A stretch of 64,000 bases of DNA from Aquipuribacter sp. SD81. GTDB lineage: Bacteria; Actinomycetota; Actinomycetes; Actinomycetales; JBBAYJ01. The number at the start of each line of letters is the position of its first letter. Within the stretch, counting starts at the first letter, position 1. Below, in pieces: positions 19,236 to 27,476 of this stretch. The stretch is taken from the NCBI RefSeq assembly GCF_037153975.1, contig NZ_JBBAYJ010000004.1, positions 1 to 64,000 of the forward strand. Reading direction: 5' to 3'. The notes below the pieces were generated by a model. That model had not been told where the DNA came from and did not search any database. It saw nothing but the letters and a program-made list of their open reading frames with translations. Made by a program: the position numbers and the translations under genes.

Positions 19236-19400
19236 GCGCTCCCCTCCGCGGCTGCGCCACAATGGGCCGCCCGGTCACGGTGAGCCCCGTGCCCGCCCAC
19301 GGCCGGGCGACGGTCCGACCGCACCGTACCGGCGTGCGGGTGCCGCCGTGGCCGCGCAGCAGCGACCGACGGGTACGACGAGGAGAGGGTCCGCACGGAC

Positions 19401-19901
19401 ATGGAGTTCGACGTCACCGTCGAGGTGCCCAAGGGGCAGCGCAACAAGTACGAGGTGGACCACGCCTCCGGCCGGATCCGGCTGGACCGCATGCTGTTCA
19501 CCGCCACCCGCTACCCCGCCGACTACGGCTTCATCGAGGGGACGCTCGGTGAGGACGGCGACCCGCTGGACGCGCTGGTGCTGCTCGACGAGCCCACGTT
19601 CCCCGGGTGCCTCATCGCGTGCCGGGCGATCGGCATGTTCCGCATGCGCGACGAGGCCGGCGGCGACGACAAGGTGCTGTGCGTGCCCTACAACGACGTG
19701 CGCATGGCCCACATCCGCGAGCTGAGCGACGTCGCGGACTTCCACCGCCTCGAGATCCAGCACTTCTTCGAGACCTACAAGGACCTCGAGCCGGGCAAGA
19801 GCGTCGAGGGCGCGCACTGGACGGGCCGCGAGCAGGCCGAGCGCGAGGTGCAGCGCTCGGTGGTCCGGGCGCGCGAGGCGGGGTACTCCACCTCGCACTG
19901 A
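19401..19901 (+). CDS. ppa: Inorganic pyrophosphatase
   Basis: A 166-residue soluble family I pyrophosphatase that hydrolyses pyrophosphate and drives biosynthetic reactions. The metal-binding signature is [11 protein letters not shown], preceded by [12 protein letters not shown] and followed by [12 protein letters not shown] and the [17 protein letters not shown] block. Length is standard. It is divergent from dacB with a 165-base spacer. A hairpin follows its stop codon. Confidence 0.96.
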   Translation: MEFDVTVEVPKGQRNKYEVDHASGRIRLDRMLFTATRYPADYGFIEGTLGEDGDPLDALVLLDEPTFPGCLIACRAIGMFRMRDEAGGDDKVLCVPYNDVRMAHIRELSDVADFHRLEIQHFFETYKDLEPGKSVEGAHWTGREQAEREVQRSVVRAREAGYSTSH

Positions 19902-19919
19902 CCCACCCGGACGGGCGGG
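19902..19919. terminator. Short G/C hairpin between convergent ppa and the hydrolase-OsmC gene
   Basis: CCCACCCG (19902-19909) pairs with CGGGCGGG (19912-19919) around a 2-base loop with one mismatch. It lies just past the ppa stop codon and before the convergent stop at 19926, a sensible place for a shared terminator. Confidence 0.45.
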
Positions 19920-19925
19920 CGACCC

Positions 19926-21224
19926 TCAGGCGAGGCTCGTCCGCACCGTCACGCCCTGCTCGAGGGTGCGGTGCACCGGGCACTTGTCGGCGATCTCCAG
20001 CAGGCGCCCGCGCTGCTCCTCGTCGAGGTCGCCCTCGACATCGACGACGCGGTCGAACTCGCGCGCGCAGCCGTCCTGCCCCGCGACGCACGCCGTGGCG
20101 TCGTCACCGTGCCGGTGCTCCTGGGTGAGGCGGACCGTCACCTTGCGCAGCGGCCACTTCTTGCGGTCGGCGTACATGCGCAGCGTCATCGCGGTGCAGG
20201 CGCCGAGGCCCGCGAGCAGCTGGTCGTAGGGGGTCGGCCCGGTGTCGGTGCCGCCCGGCACGTCCGGCGGCTCGTCGAGGGTCCACACGTGCCGGCCGGC
20301 GCGGACCTCCTGCGCGAAGGGGCCCTCTCCCGTCTCGGTGACGACGACCTCGCCGGCCGAAGTCGCCTTCGCGGGGTCAGCCGGCGCCGCCCCGGGCCTG
20401 CCCGTCGTACCCTCCGACGGCGCGCTCGCGGTCGAGGTGCCCGACACGGTCCGCTGCGGCGGGGTCACCGGGACGTAGCGCGAGGCCCACGCGCTGATGA
20501 CGTCGGCGGCGTACAGCGAGTCCTCGCGGCGCGACAGCAGGTGGTCGGCGTCGTCGAGGGAGACGTAGGAGCGCGGGTGGCGCGCGGCGGCGAAGATCCG
20601 CGCGGCGTTGTCGACGCCCACCTCCTCGTCGAGCGGGGAGTGCAGGACGAGCAGGGCCGCGTCGAGGTCGCCGACGCCCTCGAGCAGCCGCTGGTCGCGC
20701 AGGTCGTCGACGAGGCCCTGCCGCACGCGGAACTCGCGGCCGGCAATCCGGACGCACGCGCTTCCCTCGGCCCGCAGCTCCTCGCTGTCCGCCGCGAGCA
20801 GGCGCGTCACGTGCTCGGGGTCCGCGGGGGCCGCGATCGTGGCGACCGCGCGGACGGAGGCCAGGCGCGGGGCGGCCGCGAGGACCGCGGCCCCGCCCAG
20901 GGAGTGCCCGACGAGCAGCGACACCTCGCCGCGCCGCTCGCCGAGCCACGTCGCGGCGGCGACGAGGTCGGCGACGTCGCCGCTGAACGTCGCGTCGGCG
21001 AACTCGCCGTCTGACTCCCCGAGGCCGGTGAAGTCGTAGCGCAGCACGCCCGTACCGCGCTCGGCGAGGCCGCGGGAGATGCGCGTCGCGGCGTGGCTGT
21101 CCTTGCTGCACGTGAAGCAGTGGGCGAACACCGCCCACGAGCGCACGGGCCCGTCCGGCAGCTCCAGCACCCCGCTCAGGGTCTGCCCGTGGGCCCCCTG
21201 GACGTCGACCTGCTCGCGCGCCAC
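19926..21224 (-). CDS. Alpha/beta hydrolase - OsmC fusion protein
   Basis: A 432-residue two-domain protein. Residues about 1-255 form an alpha/beta hydrolase with the nucleophile elbow GHSLGG, the oxyanion-region motif FAHCFTCSKD, YDFTGLGESDG, and the late Asp and His in SPLDEEV and DDADHLLS. A Thr/Ser/Ala/Pro-rich linker (about 260-300) leads to an OsmC/Ohr-like domain with the two redox cysteines in GLGACTAMTLRMYA and ADKCPVHRTLE. OsmC domains reduce organic hydroperoxides. This fused pair is known from many bacteria, although the hydrolase substrate is unknown. GTG 21224 follows the lgt stop by a few bases with a GAAGGA site upstream. Confidence 0.9.
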   Translation of the reverse strand: MAREQVDVQGAHGQTLSGVLELPDGPVRSWAVFAHCFTCSKDSHAATRISRGLAERGTGVLRYDFTGLGESDGEFADATFSGDVADLVAAATWLGERRGEVSLLVGHSLGGAAVLAAAPRLASVRAVATIAAPADPEHVTRLLAADSEELRAEGSACVRIAGREFRVRQGLVDDLRDQRLLEGVGDLDAALLVLHSPLDEEVGVDNAARIFAAARHPRSYVSLDDADHLLSRREDSLYAADVISAWASRYVPVTPPQRTVSGTSTASAPSEGTTGRPGAAPADPAKATSAGEVVVTETGEGPFAQEVRAGRHVWTLDEPPDVPGGTDTGPTPYDQLLAGLGACTAMTLRMYADRKKWPLRKVTVRLTQEHRHGDDATACVAGQDGCAREFDRVVDVEGDLDEEQRGRLLEIADKCPVHRTLEQGVTVRTSLA

Positions 21225-21229
21225 GACGG

Positions 21230-22210
21230 TCAGTCCTTCCGCTCGGTCGGGACCTCGTTCCGCTGCTCGTCGCCGGTCGCGACCTCGTCCGACGACGACT
21301 CGCGCGCGTCGGTCACGGCGACCCGCTCGGCCTCCTCGGTGGCTGCCTCCGCCCGCAGCCGCGCCTGGTACAGCGCGGGGCTCTCCCGGTGGCGCGCGGC
21401 CCGGAGGAACCACATGCCGACCGGGAACAGCAGCAGGCACATGTACTGCGCGCCCGTCAGCCCGTAGAACGTGTCGTCGTAGGTGCGCAGGAAGTCCGAC
21501 GCGAAGCGCGTCACCGCGTAGCCGACGCTGAAGACGCCCGCGAGCGTGCCCGCCCCGGCCTCGCCGGTGCGGTCGACGAGCAGCATGACGAGCAGCACGA
21601 CGCCCACGTAGAGCATCTCGATGATGGGCAGCGCCCAGTACGTCTCGCCGGGCACGAGCGGGCCCTCGACGGTGTCGCCGGGGGTCCCGCGGTAGGTGAT
21701 GCCGAGCGGGAACGACGTCGTGCCGCCGAGGTGCTCCCCCACCGCCAGGCAGCCGACCCGACCGACGATCATCCCGATGGCCAGGCCGATGGCGGCGCCG
21801 TCGAGCAGGTGCCAGCGCTGCTCCTTCGACATGTTGCGCACGAGGAAAGGCGACAGCAGCAGGGCGGCGATGAACCCGCCGGAGAACTGCAGCCCGCCGT
21901 CCCACACCGCGACGACGTCGATCGGGGACCGGATCTGGTCGAGGTTCGTCAGCACCCACAGCAGCCGTGCCCCGACCACGCCGACGAGCACGAGGGCGAT
22001 GACGATCTTCTCGGTCTGCTCGGTGGGGATGCCGAGGCGGGCGTTGCGCCGGGCCGTCACCCAGCCGCCCAGCAGCACCCCGACCGCCACGCACAGGCCG
22101 AACACCTGGATGGTGACCGGACCGAGCTCGATCGTCGGGAACGGCTCGTAGGGGATGCCCGCGGGCACGGCGGACACGACCGGCAGGACGGCCGGGAGGG
22201 CAGGGCTCAC
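21230..22210 (-). CDS. lgt: Prolipoprotein diacylglyceryl transferase
   Basis: A 326-residue integral membrane enzyme that transfers diacylglycerol from phosphatidylglycerol to the lipobox cysteine of prolipoproteins. The Lgt signature appears as GRVGCLAVGEHLGG, with the catalytic region GGLQFSGGFIAALL and the FxRTYDD-like C-terminal part (FASDFLRTYDDTFYGLTGAQY). About seven hydrophobic segments are present. A charged tail of about 45 residues (REssALYQARLRAEAATEE type) follows. trpA/trpB, frequent lgt neighbours in actinobacteria, are absent here. The adjacent hydrolase-OsmC gene begins six bases downstream. Confidence 0.94.
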   Translation of the reverse strand: MSPALPAVLPVVSAVPAGIPYEPFPTIELGPVTIQVFGLCVAVGVLLGGWVTARRNARLGIPTEQTEKIVIALVLVGVVGARLLWVLTNLDQIRSPIDVVAVWDGGLQFSGGFIAALLLSPFLVRNMSKEQRWHLLDGAAIGLAIGMIVGRVGCLAVGEHLGGTTSFPLGITYRGTPGDTVEGPLVPGETYWALPIIEMLYVGVVLLVMLLVDRTGEAGAGTLAGVFSVGYAVTRFASDFLRTYDDTFYGLTGAQYMCLLLFPVGMWFLRAARHRESPALYQARLRAEAATEEAERVAVTDARESSSDEVATGDEQRNEVPTERKD

Positions 22211-22261
22211 GCGGCAACGGTAACCGCGCCGCCTGGGAGCCCGGTGGCAGCGGCCTCGGCG

Positions 22262-23053
22262 TCAGCCGGTGCCCGGGCGCCGGGACCGGCGCCCGGTGCG
22301 GGCCAGGACGAGCTGGTGGACGGCGACCACGAGCGCGAGCCAGCCGATGCCGAGCACCCACGCGACGACGACGTCGGTGAACCAGTGGTGGGCGAGGTAC
22401 ACGCGTGACATGCCCATGAGCACCGCGTGGACGACGGCGCCGACAAGGACCAGGACGCGCACGAGCCGCGAGCGGACGTGCATCCACACGAGGTAGGCGA
22501 TCGTGAAGGCGATGACCGTGGCGTTGAGGGTGTGCCCGCTGGGGAACGCGGCCGAGGTCTCGAAGGGCGGCACGGCGAGGGAGGTGTCGGGCCGCGCGCG
22601 GGCGACGACGACCTTGCCGACCGACGTCATCGTGAGCGAGCCCGCGGTGGCGACCACCATGAGCACGACCGGGGTCCACGACCGCCAGAGGACACCCAGG
22701 CCCACGACGAGCAGGAGCGTGAACACCGGCGCCCACACCGTCCCCCCGAGGTCGGTGTAGAGCGTGACGGCGCGGTCGAGCTCCGGGGTCCGCCACGCGA
22801 GGAACGTGTCGAGCAGCGGCTGGTCCACCGCGGCCAGGTCGTCACCGTCCTGGACGGCCTCGTAGATCTCCTCGGCCGCCGCCACCATGGCCCCGAAGAC
22901 GCCCAGCGCCACGACCAGCAGCAGCACGAGGTGCCACTGCGAGCGCAGCACCTCCACGACGCGTTCCCACCCGGTCGCCACCTCCTGCGGGGTCGGCGGC
23001 TGCTGCAGGCCCGGGGCGTCCGGGCCCGCTCCCTCCCTGGTGCGCTGGGTCAT
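22262..23053 (-). CDS. PAP2-family membrane phosphatase
   Basis: A 263-residue membrane protein with the three-part PAP2/lipid phosphatase signature: KVVVARARP, the PSGHT motif in FPSGHTLNATV, and SRVYLAHHWFTDV with the catalytic His and Asp. Six hydrophobic segments are visible. It would remove phosphate from lipid or isoprenoid phosphates (for example undecaprenyl pyrophosphate or phosphatidate) on the outer membrane face; the substrate cannot be told. A stress-type promoter element with GGGTAC ends 10 bases before the ATG. Confidence 0.9.
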   Translation of the reverse strand: MTQRTREGAGPDAPGLQQPPTPQEVATGWERVVEVLRSQWHLVLLLVVALGVFGAMVAAAEEIYEAVQDGDDLAAVDQPLLDTFLAWRTPELDRAVTLYTDLGGTVWAPVFTLLLVVGLGVLWRSWTPVVLMVVATAGSLTMTSVGKVVVARARPDTSLAVPPFETSAAFPSGHTLNATVIAFTIAYLVWMHVRSRLVRVLVLVGAVVHAVLMGMSRVYLAHHWFTDVVVAWVLGIGWLALVVAVHQLVLARTGRRSRRPGTG

Positions 23054-23063
23054 GAGGTCTGGG

Positions 23064-23089
23064 GTACCCCGTGAGCGGCCGGGCGCAAC
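23064..23089 (-). promoter_or_regulatory. Candidate SigB/SigF-type stress promoter for the PAP2 gene
   Basis: Reading the minus strand: GTTG (23089-23086), 16-base spacer, GGGTAC (23069-23064), then 10 bases to the ATG at 23053. It resembles the GTTT-N14-16-GGGTA(T/C) consensus of actinobacterial general-stress sigma factors. The GGGGTACCCC core is palindromic, so the peptide deformylase side could also use it. Confidence 0.4.
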
Positions 23090-23115
23090 GTCCCGGCCGA
23101 CGCCAGGATGGACAG

Positions 23116-23601
23116 GTGCCCACGCCCTCGACCGCGATACGCCACGTCGGCGACCCGGTGCTGCGGACGCGGGCGACGCCCGTCACGGCGTTCGACGACC
23201 GGTTCCGCGCCCTCGTCGCGCGCATGTTCGAGGCGATGGCCGCCGCCGACGGCGTCGGGCTGGCCGCCAACCAGGTCGGCAACGACCTCGCCGTCTTCGT
23301 GCTCGACTGCGACGGCGTGCGCGCGGTCGTCGCGAACCCCGAGCTCGAGCTCGTCGGGGACCTCGTCGAGACCGAGCCGGAGGGCTGCCTGTCGGTTCCG
23401 GGGCACTCGTGGCCGACCCCGCGTCGTGCCCGGGCGACGGTGAGGGGCCAGGACGAGCACGGCCGTCCGGTCGTCCTGGCGGGCGAGGGGCTGCTCGCGC
23501 GCTGCCTGCAGCACGAGGTCGACCACCTGGCCGGGCGCGTCTACCTCGACCGGCTGCCCGGCCCGCTGCGCCGACGGGCGTGGGCCGCCGTCACGGGCTG
23601 A
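23116..23601 (+). CDS. def: Peptide deformylase
   Basis: A 161-residue enzyme that removes the formyl group from nascent proteins. All three family motifs are present: GVGLAANQVG, EGCLSVPG with the metal-binding cysteine, and QHEVDHLAG with the two metal-binding histidines and the catalytic glutamate. The start is taken at GTG 23116, which begins the protein just before RHVGDPVLRTRA as in relatives; a GTG at 23071 would add 15 residues without family similarity. It is divergent from the PAP2 gene. Confidence 0.92.
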   Translation: MPTPSTAIRHVGDPVLRTRATPVTAFDDRFRALVARMFEAMAAADGVGLAANQVGNDLAVFVLDCDGVRAVVANPELELVGDLVETEPEGCLSVPGHSWPTPRRARATVRGQDEHGRPVVLAGEGLLARCLQHEVDHLAGRVYLDRLPGPLRRRAWAAVTG

Positions 23602-23624
23602 GCCGGCCGCAGGCGCGGCGCCCG

Positions 23625-23668
23625 CACGTGCGTCTGCGTCCCTGTCGACGGCCGACACGCGCGTCTGC
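23625..23668. repeat. 31-bp-period repeat fragment after def
   Basis: CACGTGCGTCTGC at 23625-23637 recurs as CACGCGCGTCTGC at 23656-23668, exactly 31 bases on. Between them lies TCCCTGTCGAC, the same core as in the 31-bp array at 63090-63244. It fills most of the gap between def and the convergent membrane protein gene. Confidence 0.55.
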
Positions 23669-23669
23669 C

Positions 23670-24266
23670 TCAGAAGGGCCAGAGCGCGAGCAGCGACGGC
23701 GCGGCGAGCGCGAACAGCAGGAAGCGGACGAGGCGGCCGAGGAACGTCGCGGTGAGGAAGTGCCAGTAGGGCAGGCCGGCGGTGCCTGCGACCAGGCCGG
23801 CCACGTCGAAGGCCGGGTTGGGCACGGCCGCCAGGCCCGCGAGGGCGAAGAAGGCGGGCACCCGCCGCTCGCTCAGCGCGTGCAGCCGGCGGACGACCCG
23901 GCCCGCCCGCCCCTGCTGCGGCAGCACCGCCCGCCCCCGGCTGCCGACCCACCAGCCGGTCGACTCCCCGAGGGCCGCGCCTGCGGCTGCGAGCACGGCG
24001 ACGAGCACCGGCCACTGCACGGTCGTCATGAGCTGCAGCACGACGGGGTTGTACGGGACGGGCACCGCGACCGTGAGGTTCGTGACGAGCGAGAGCACGA
24101 AGGAGCCCGCGTAGGAGTACTCCTCGACCGCGCGCAGCCAGCCGCGGACCGTCTCGGTGGCGAGCAGCGCGTACGCGCCGACGTTGAGGGCCACCACGAG
24201 CACGACGAGCGCCCACGCCCGCAGGCGGCGCGAGCGGCCCGGAGCCCGCGCCGCGACATCGCCCAC
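23670..24266 (-). CDS. Small VTT/DedA-like membrane protein
   Basis: A 198-residue membrane protein with hydrophobic segments at about residues 18-36, 52-72, 80-100, 140-165 and 170-190. The GxxLGESTGWWVGSRGR segment and the NPAFDVAGLVAGTAGLPYWHFLTATFLGR segment resemble the VTT (SNARE-associated/DedA) fold, which is linked to lipid scrambling or transport. The match is partial and the assignment tentative. The start lies five bases after the stop of the Ada-like gene, so both probably share a transcript. Confidence 0.6.
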   Translation of the reverse strand: MGDVAARAPGRSRRLRAWALVVLVVALNVGAYALLATETVRGWLRAVEEYSYAGSFVLSLVTNLTVAVPVPYNPVVLQLMTTVQWPVLVAVLAAAGAALGESTGWWVGSRGRAVLPQQGRAGRVVRRLHALSERRVPAFFALAGLAAVPNPAFDVAGLVAGTAGLPYWHFLTATFLGRLVRFLLFALAAPSLLALWPF

Positions 24267-24270
24267 CGGC

Positions 24271-25269
24271 TCAGCGTAGGGTCGCGCGCTCGCGCTCCGC
24301 GTCGAGCAGCGACTGCTTGACCGCGAGCCCCCACCGGTAGCCGGCGAGGGAGCCGTCGGAGCGGACGACGCGGTGGCAGGGCACGACCAGGGCGACCGGG
24401 TTGGTCGCGCAGGCCCGCGCCACGGCGCGCACGCTGGTGGGGCTGCCGATGCTGCGGGCGACCTCGGTGTACGTGCGCGTCTCGCCGGCGGGGATCTCCT
24501 GCAGGGCCCGCCACACCCGCGCCTGGAACGCCGTCCCGGCCACGTCGAGCGGGAGCCCGGACCCGGACCCGTCGCCCCGGTCGGCGGCGCGCCCGGCGGC
24601 GAGCGCCCGGACGGCGTCGAGGACGTGGACGAGAGCCGCGTCGTCGCGGTCCAGGTGCGCGTGCGGCAGCTCGTCGGCGACCTCGGCGAGCAGGTCCGCG
24701 ACGGCCTCGTCCGCCCCGGCCCCGTCCGCGACGGCCTCGTCCGCCTCGGCCGCGCCGGGCAGGCCGGTCGCGGGGGCGCCGATGCGGACGGCGCAGATGC
24801 CGTCCGGGCTCACGACGACGAGGACGGGCCCGACGGCCGTCGGCGTCCAGGACCACTGCAGGTGCCGCCCGCGCCCGCCGTCGGCGTACTCCGCCGGGCT
24901 CATCCCGAGCCGGCGGCCGACCTCCTCGTAGAAGCCGCGCGCCGAGCCGTAGCCGGCCTCCCACACGGCGTCGCCCACGCTGCCGGCGGCGCGCAGGACC
25001 TCGCGGGCCCGACCCGTGCGGACGGCCCGGCCGTACTGCAGCGGGCCGACGTCGAGCACGGCGGCGAAGGCGCGGTGCAGCTGGCGCGGGCTGCACGCGG
25101 CCGCCCTCGCGAGGTCGGCGGCCGGGACCGGGCCGCCCGCGTCGTCCATCACCCGGCAGGCCGCCGCGACCCTCGCCCGGTCGTCGGCCGCCGCGCCGCG
25201 CGCCCCGGCGCCCGCCGCGCCGGTCGCGGGGCTCGGCGCGGCAGCAGGGGCGGGGCTCGTCGTCGTCAC
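24271..25269 (-). CDS. Ada-like protein: AraC-type HTH plus O6-methylguanine methyltransferase domain
   Basis: A 332-residue protein. After an Ala/Pro-rich N-terminus, residues about 30-120 form an AraC-type helix-turn-helix domain (LARAAACSPRQLHRAFAAVL and GYGSARGFYEEVGRRLGMSP). Residues about 130-330 form a methylated-DNA-protein cysteine methyltransferase with the active site NPVALVVPCHRVV, the preceding GSPTSVRAVARACATNP helix and GYRWGLAVKQ. It repairs O6-alkylguanine by self-alkylation. The N-terminal Ada zinc domain that senses phosphotriester damage is missing, although classical Ada needs it for activation. An acidic repeat (ADEAVADGAGADEAVAD) sits between the domains. GTG 25269 is the most natural start. 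Confidence 0.85.
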   Translation of the reverse strand: MTTTSPAPAAAPSPATGAAGAGARGAAADDRARVAAACRVMDDAGGPVPAADLARAAACSPRQLHRAFAAVLDVGPLQYGRAVRTGRAREVLRAAGSVGDAVWEAGYGSARGFYEEVGRRLGMSPAEYADGGRGRHLQWSWTPTAVGPVLVVVSPDGICAVRIGAPATGLPGAAEADEAVADGAGADEAVADLLAEVADELPHAHLDRDDAALVHVLDAVRALAAGRAADRGDGSGSGLPLDVAGTAFQARVWRALQEIPAGETRTYTEVARSIGSPTSVRAVARACATNPVALVVPCHRVVRSDGSLAGYRWGLAVKQSLLDAERERATLR

Positions 25270-25325
25270 GTCGTCGACGGTAGGCCCGTCGGGGCGCGTC
25301 TCCCTCCCGATCTCCGCCGTCCGGC

Positions 25326-25355
25326 TTGACCGACGGCGCGTTCCTGCCGTTATGT
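25326..25355 (+). promoter_or_regulatory. Possible housekeeping promoter for the GH13 gene
   Basis: TTGACC (25326-25331) and TTATGT (25350-25355) are separated by 18 bases, 52 bases before the ATG at 25408. The locally AT-richer sequence stands out, but the -10 match is weak. Confidence 0.3.
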
Positions 25356-25407
25356 AGGCGGTGACCCCCATCCCTGCCCAGGCTGCCGCACGGGACGTGC
25401 TCGTAAC

Positions 25408-27174
25408 ATGACGGAAACATCTCTCGGGCGCGCGCTCGCGCCCGCCCGCGACCGCGTCCGCGCGACCGCCGGCTCGCGCCGGCGGCACCTGCTGGGGCTG
25501 CTGTACGGCGACCACCTCGACGCCGCCGGGCTCGACGCGGTGGCCGACCGCCTCGACGCGCTGCTGCTCGAGGCGCCGCGGCCGACGCCGACGCGGCCGC
25601 TGGACGAGACCGACGCGTGGCTCATCGCCTACCCGGACCACGTGCGGGACACCTCCGGGGCCCGCAGCCCGCTCACGGCCCTCGCCGAGCTGGTGGACGC
25701 GCACCTGTCGCCCGCCGTCACGGGCGTGCACACGCTCCCGCTGCACCCGTCGAGCTCCGACGGCGGCTTCGCCGTCATGGACCACTCGCTCGTCGACCCC
25801 GCCCACGGGACCCGGCAGGACGTGCGCCGCCTCGCCGCGGGCGCCACGTGGATGGCGGACGCGGTCGTCAACCACGTGTCGGCGCAGGGCACGTGGTTCC
25901 GCGGCTGGCTCGCGGGCGACCCCGCCTACGACGGCTTCTTCCTCGTCCTCGACGACGCCACCGACACGCGCGCGGTGACCCGTCCCCGCACCAGCCCGCT
26001 GCGCACGGTCGTCGACCGGGTCGACGGCTCGACCGGGGTGTGGACGACCTTCTCCGCCGACCAGGTCGACCTCGACTACCGGGAGCCGCGGGTCCTGCTC
26101 GCCATGGTGGGCGCGCTGCTGGACTACGTCGGCCAGGGGGCGCGCGCCATCCGGCTCGACGCGATCGGCTTCGCGTGGAAGGACCCGGCGACGTCGTCGC
26201 TCAACCTGCCGGGCGCGCACCACCTCGTGCAGCTGTTCCGGGCGTGCCTGGACGAGGTCGACCCGGGGCTCGTGCTCGTGACCGAGACCAACGTCCCGCA
26301 CGCGGAGAACGTCGCCTACCTGGGTCTGGACGGCGAGCGCGAGGCGCAGGCCGTCTACCAGTTCGCCCTGCCGCCGCTCGTGCTGCACTCCTTCGTGTCC
26401 GGCGACGCGCGCGTGCTGCGGCGCTGGGCCCGCGACCTGTGGTTCGCGGGGCCCGGCCGCACGTACCTCAACTTCCTCGCGAGCCACGACGGCATCGGCG
26501 TGCGCGCGGTCGAGGGCCTGCTCGACGACGAGGAGGTGCGGGCCCTCGTCGCCGCCACCGAGCGCGCGGGCGGTGCCGTCAACGCCCGTGCCCTGCCGGA
26601 CGGGACCACCCGCCCCTACGAGCTCGCCACCACATGGGCGGCGGTCATCGGGGCGGGCCACGACGAGGCGACGGCGATGCGGCGGCACCTGTCGTCGTAC
26701 GCGCTCGCGCTCGCGCTGCGCGGCGTGCCGCTGGTGTACCTGGGCGCTCTGCTGGCCGCCGGCAACGACACCGCGACCGCGGCGCGCACCGGCCACGCGC
26801 GCGACCTCAACCGGGCCCGCTGGGACGCCGCGGACCTCGAGCTGCTCCTCACCACCCGCGGCACGCGCGAGGAGGCGTCGCTGGCCGGGCTCAGCGACAT
26901 GCTCCTGCTCCGTCGCTCCTACGCGGCCTTCTCCCCCGACGCCGAGCAGCGCGTGCACGGCGAGGACCCGGCGATCGTCGTCGTGGAGCGGGTGCCGCAG
27001 AGCGGCTGCCGCGCCGTCGTCGTCGTCAACACGGGCGACCGGGCGGTGCCGCTGGAGCTGCCCGAGGGCCGGTGGGCGCGCGTCGACTCCGGGGCGGACT
27101 TGCCCGGCGCGGCGCTCCTCGCCGGCGACCCGCTCGAGGCGTGGGGCAACGCCTGGTTCGTCGAGGTCCGCTGA
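25408..27174 (+). CDS. GH13 (subfamily 18-like) sugar phosphorylase, probably glucosylglycerate or sucrose phosphorylase
   Basis: A 588-residue GH13 protein. The catalytic nucleophile is Asp of AIRLDAIGF (about residue 251), the acid/base is Glu of LVTETNVPHAEN (about 293), and the stabilising Asp is in LASHDGIGVRAVEGLL. LIAYPDHV at the N-terminus, the WMADAVVNHVSAQ region and the ALPPLVLHSFVSGD segment match the phosphorylase subfamily rather than amylases. TETNVPHxEN is closer to glucosylglycerate phosphorylase than to classical sucrose phosphorylase as I know the families. It would release alpha-glucose-1-phosphate from a glucoside, in sugar or compatible-solute metabolism. No transporter or kinase lies adjacent. 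Substrate assignment is inference. Confidence 0.82.
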   Translation: MTETSLGRALAPARDRVRATAGSRRRHLLGLLYGDHLDAAGLDAVADRLDALLLEAPRPTPTRPLDETDAWLIAYPDHVRDTSGARSPLTALAELVDAHLSPAVTGVHTLPLHPSSSDGGFAVMDHSLVDPAHGTRQDVRRLAAGATWMADAVVNHVSAQGTWFRGWLAGDPAYDGFFLVLDDATDTRAVTRPRTSPLRTVVDRVDGSTGVWTTFSADQVDLDYREPRVLLAMVGALLDYVGQGARAIRLDAIGFAWKDPATSSLNLPGAHHLVQLFRACLDEVDPGLVLVTETNVPHAENVAYLGLDGEREAQAVYQFALPPLVLHSFVSGDARVLRRWARDLWFAGPGRTYLNFLASHDGIGVRAVEGLLDDEEVRALVAATERAGGAVNARALPDGTTRPYELATTWAAVIGAGHDEATAMRRHLSSYALALALRGVPLVYLGALLAAGNDTATAARTGHARDLNRARWDAADLELLLTTRGTREEASLAGLSDMLLLRRSYAAFSPDAEQRVHGEDPAIVVVERVPQSGCRAVVVVNTGDRAVPLELPEGRWARVDSGADLPGAALLAGDPLEAWGNAWFVEVR

Positions 27175-27252
27175 GACGAGGGTCCCGACGGTGCCCGACG
27201 GGCCGTGACGGCGCTCGACGGCGCCCGGCGTCGGCGGCCGGTCCGTCGCGAT

Positions 27253-27268
27253 CGGTCGTGGACGACCG
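27253..27268. repeat. Near-perfect GGTCGT/ACGACC palindrome
   Basis: CGGTCGT and ACGACCG form 7-base arms around a 2-base centre (GG). The same half-site recurs in the tandem units and in the palindrome at 27397. Confidence 0.55.
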
Positions 27269-27296
27269 GTTGCGGGACCACCTGTCCCGCCGTCGG

Positions 27297-27366
27297 TCAC
27301 GCACGACCGTCTCGCGCACGACCGGCTCGCGCACGACCGGCTCGCGCACGCCACGGTCGTGCGTGA
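27297..27366. repeat. 15-bp tandem repeat (three units) inside a 13-bp inverted repeat
   Basis: GCACGACCGTCTCGC, GCACGACCGGCTCGC and GCACGACCGGCTCGC follow one another at 27301-27345. The array is framed by TCACGCACGACCG (27297-27309) and its exact reverse complement at 27354-27366, so the segment could fold into a hairpin with a long loop. Confidence 0.8.
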
Positions 27367-27396
27367 GGGACGGCCGTGCGCACCTCCACCACCCGT

Positions 27397-27410
27397 GGTC
27401 GTGCACGACC
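27397..27410. repeat. Perfect 14-bp palindrome GGTCGTGCACGACC
   Basis: The sequence equals its own reverse complement over 14 bases and sits 32 bases upstream of the stress-type -35 element of the DUF2795 gene. It is a plausible dimeric regulator site. Confidence 0.6.
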
Positions 27411-27441
27411 TACCCGCGCACCGGCACCTGGGCACGGGCGG

Positions 27442-27467
27442 GTGTACGGCGGCACCGGCCGGGGTAA
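27442..27467 (+). promoter_or_regulatory. Candidate SigB/SigF-type stress promoter for the DUF2795 gene
   Basis: GTGT (27442-27445), 16-base spacer, GGGTAA (27462-27467), then 9 bases to the ATG. It has the same spacer length and -35 sequence as the element before the DUF2945 gene. Confidence 0.5.
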
Positions 27468-27476
27468 CCCCCCGCC

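Larger units (their letters stand above)
27175..27476. other. Repeat- and palindrome-rich intergenic region
   Basis: This 302-base gap between the GH13 gene and the DUF2795 gene holds no convincing coding sequence. It contains a near-palindrome at 27253-27268, three 15-bp tandem units at 27301-27345 framed by a 13-bp inverted repeat, a perfect 14-bp palindrome at 27397-27410 and a stress-type promoter at 27442-27467. All palindromic elements share the GGTCGT/ACGACC half-site. Confidence 0.6.
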
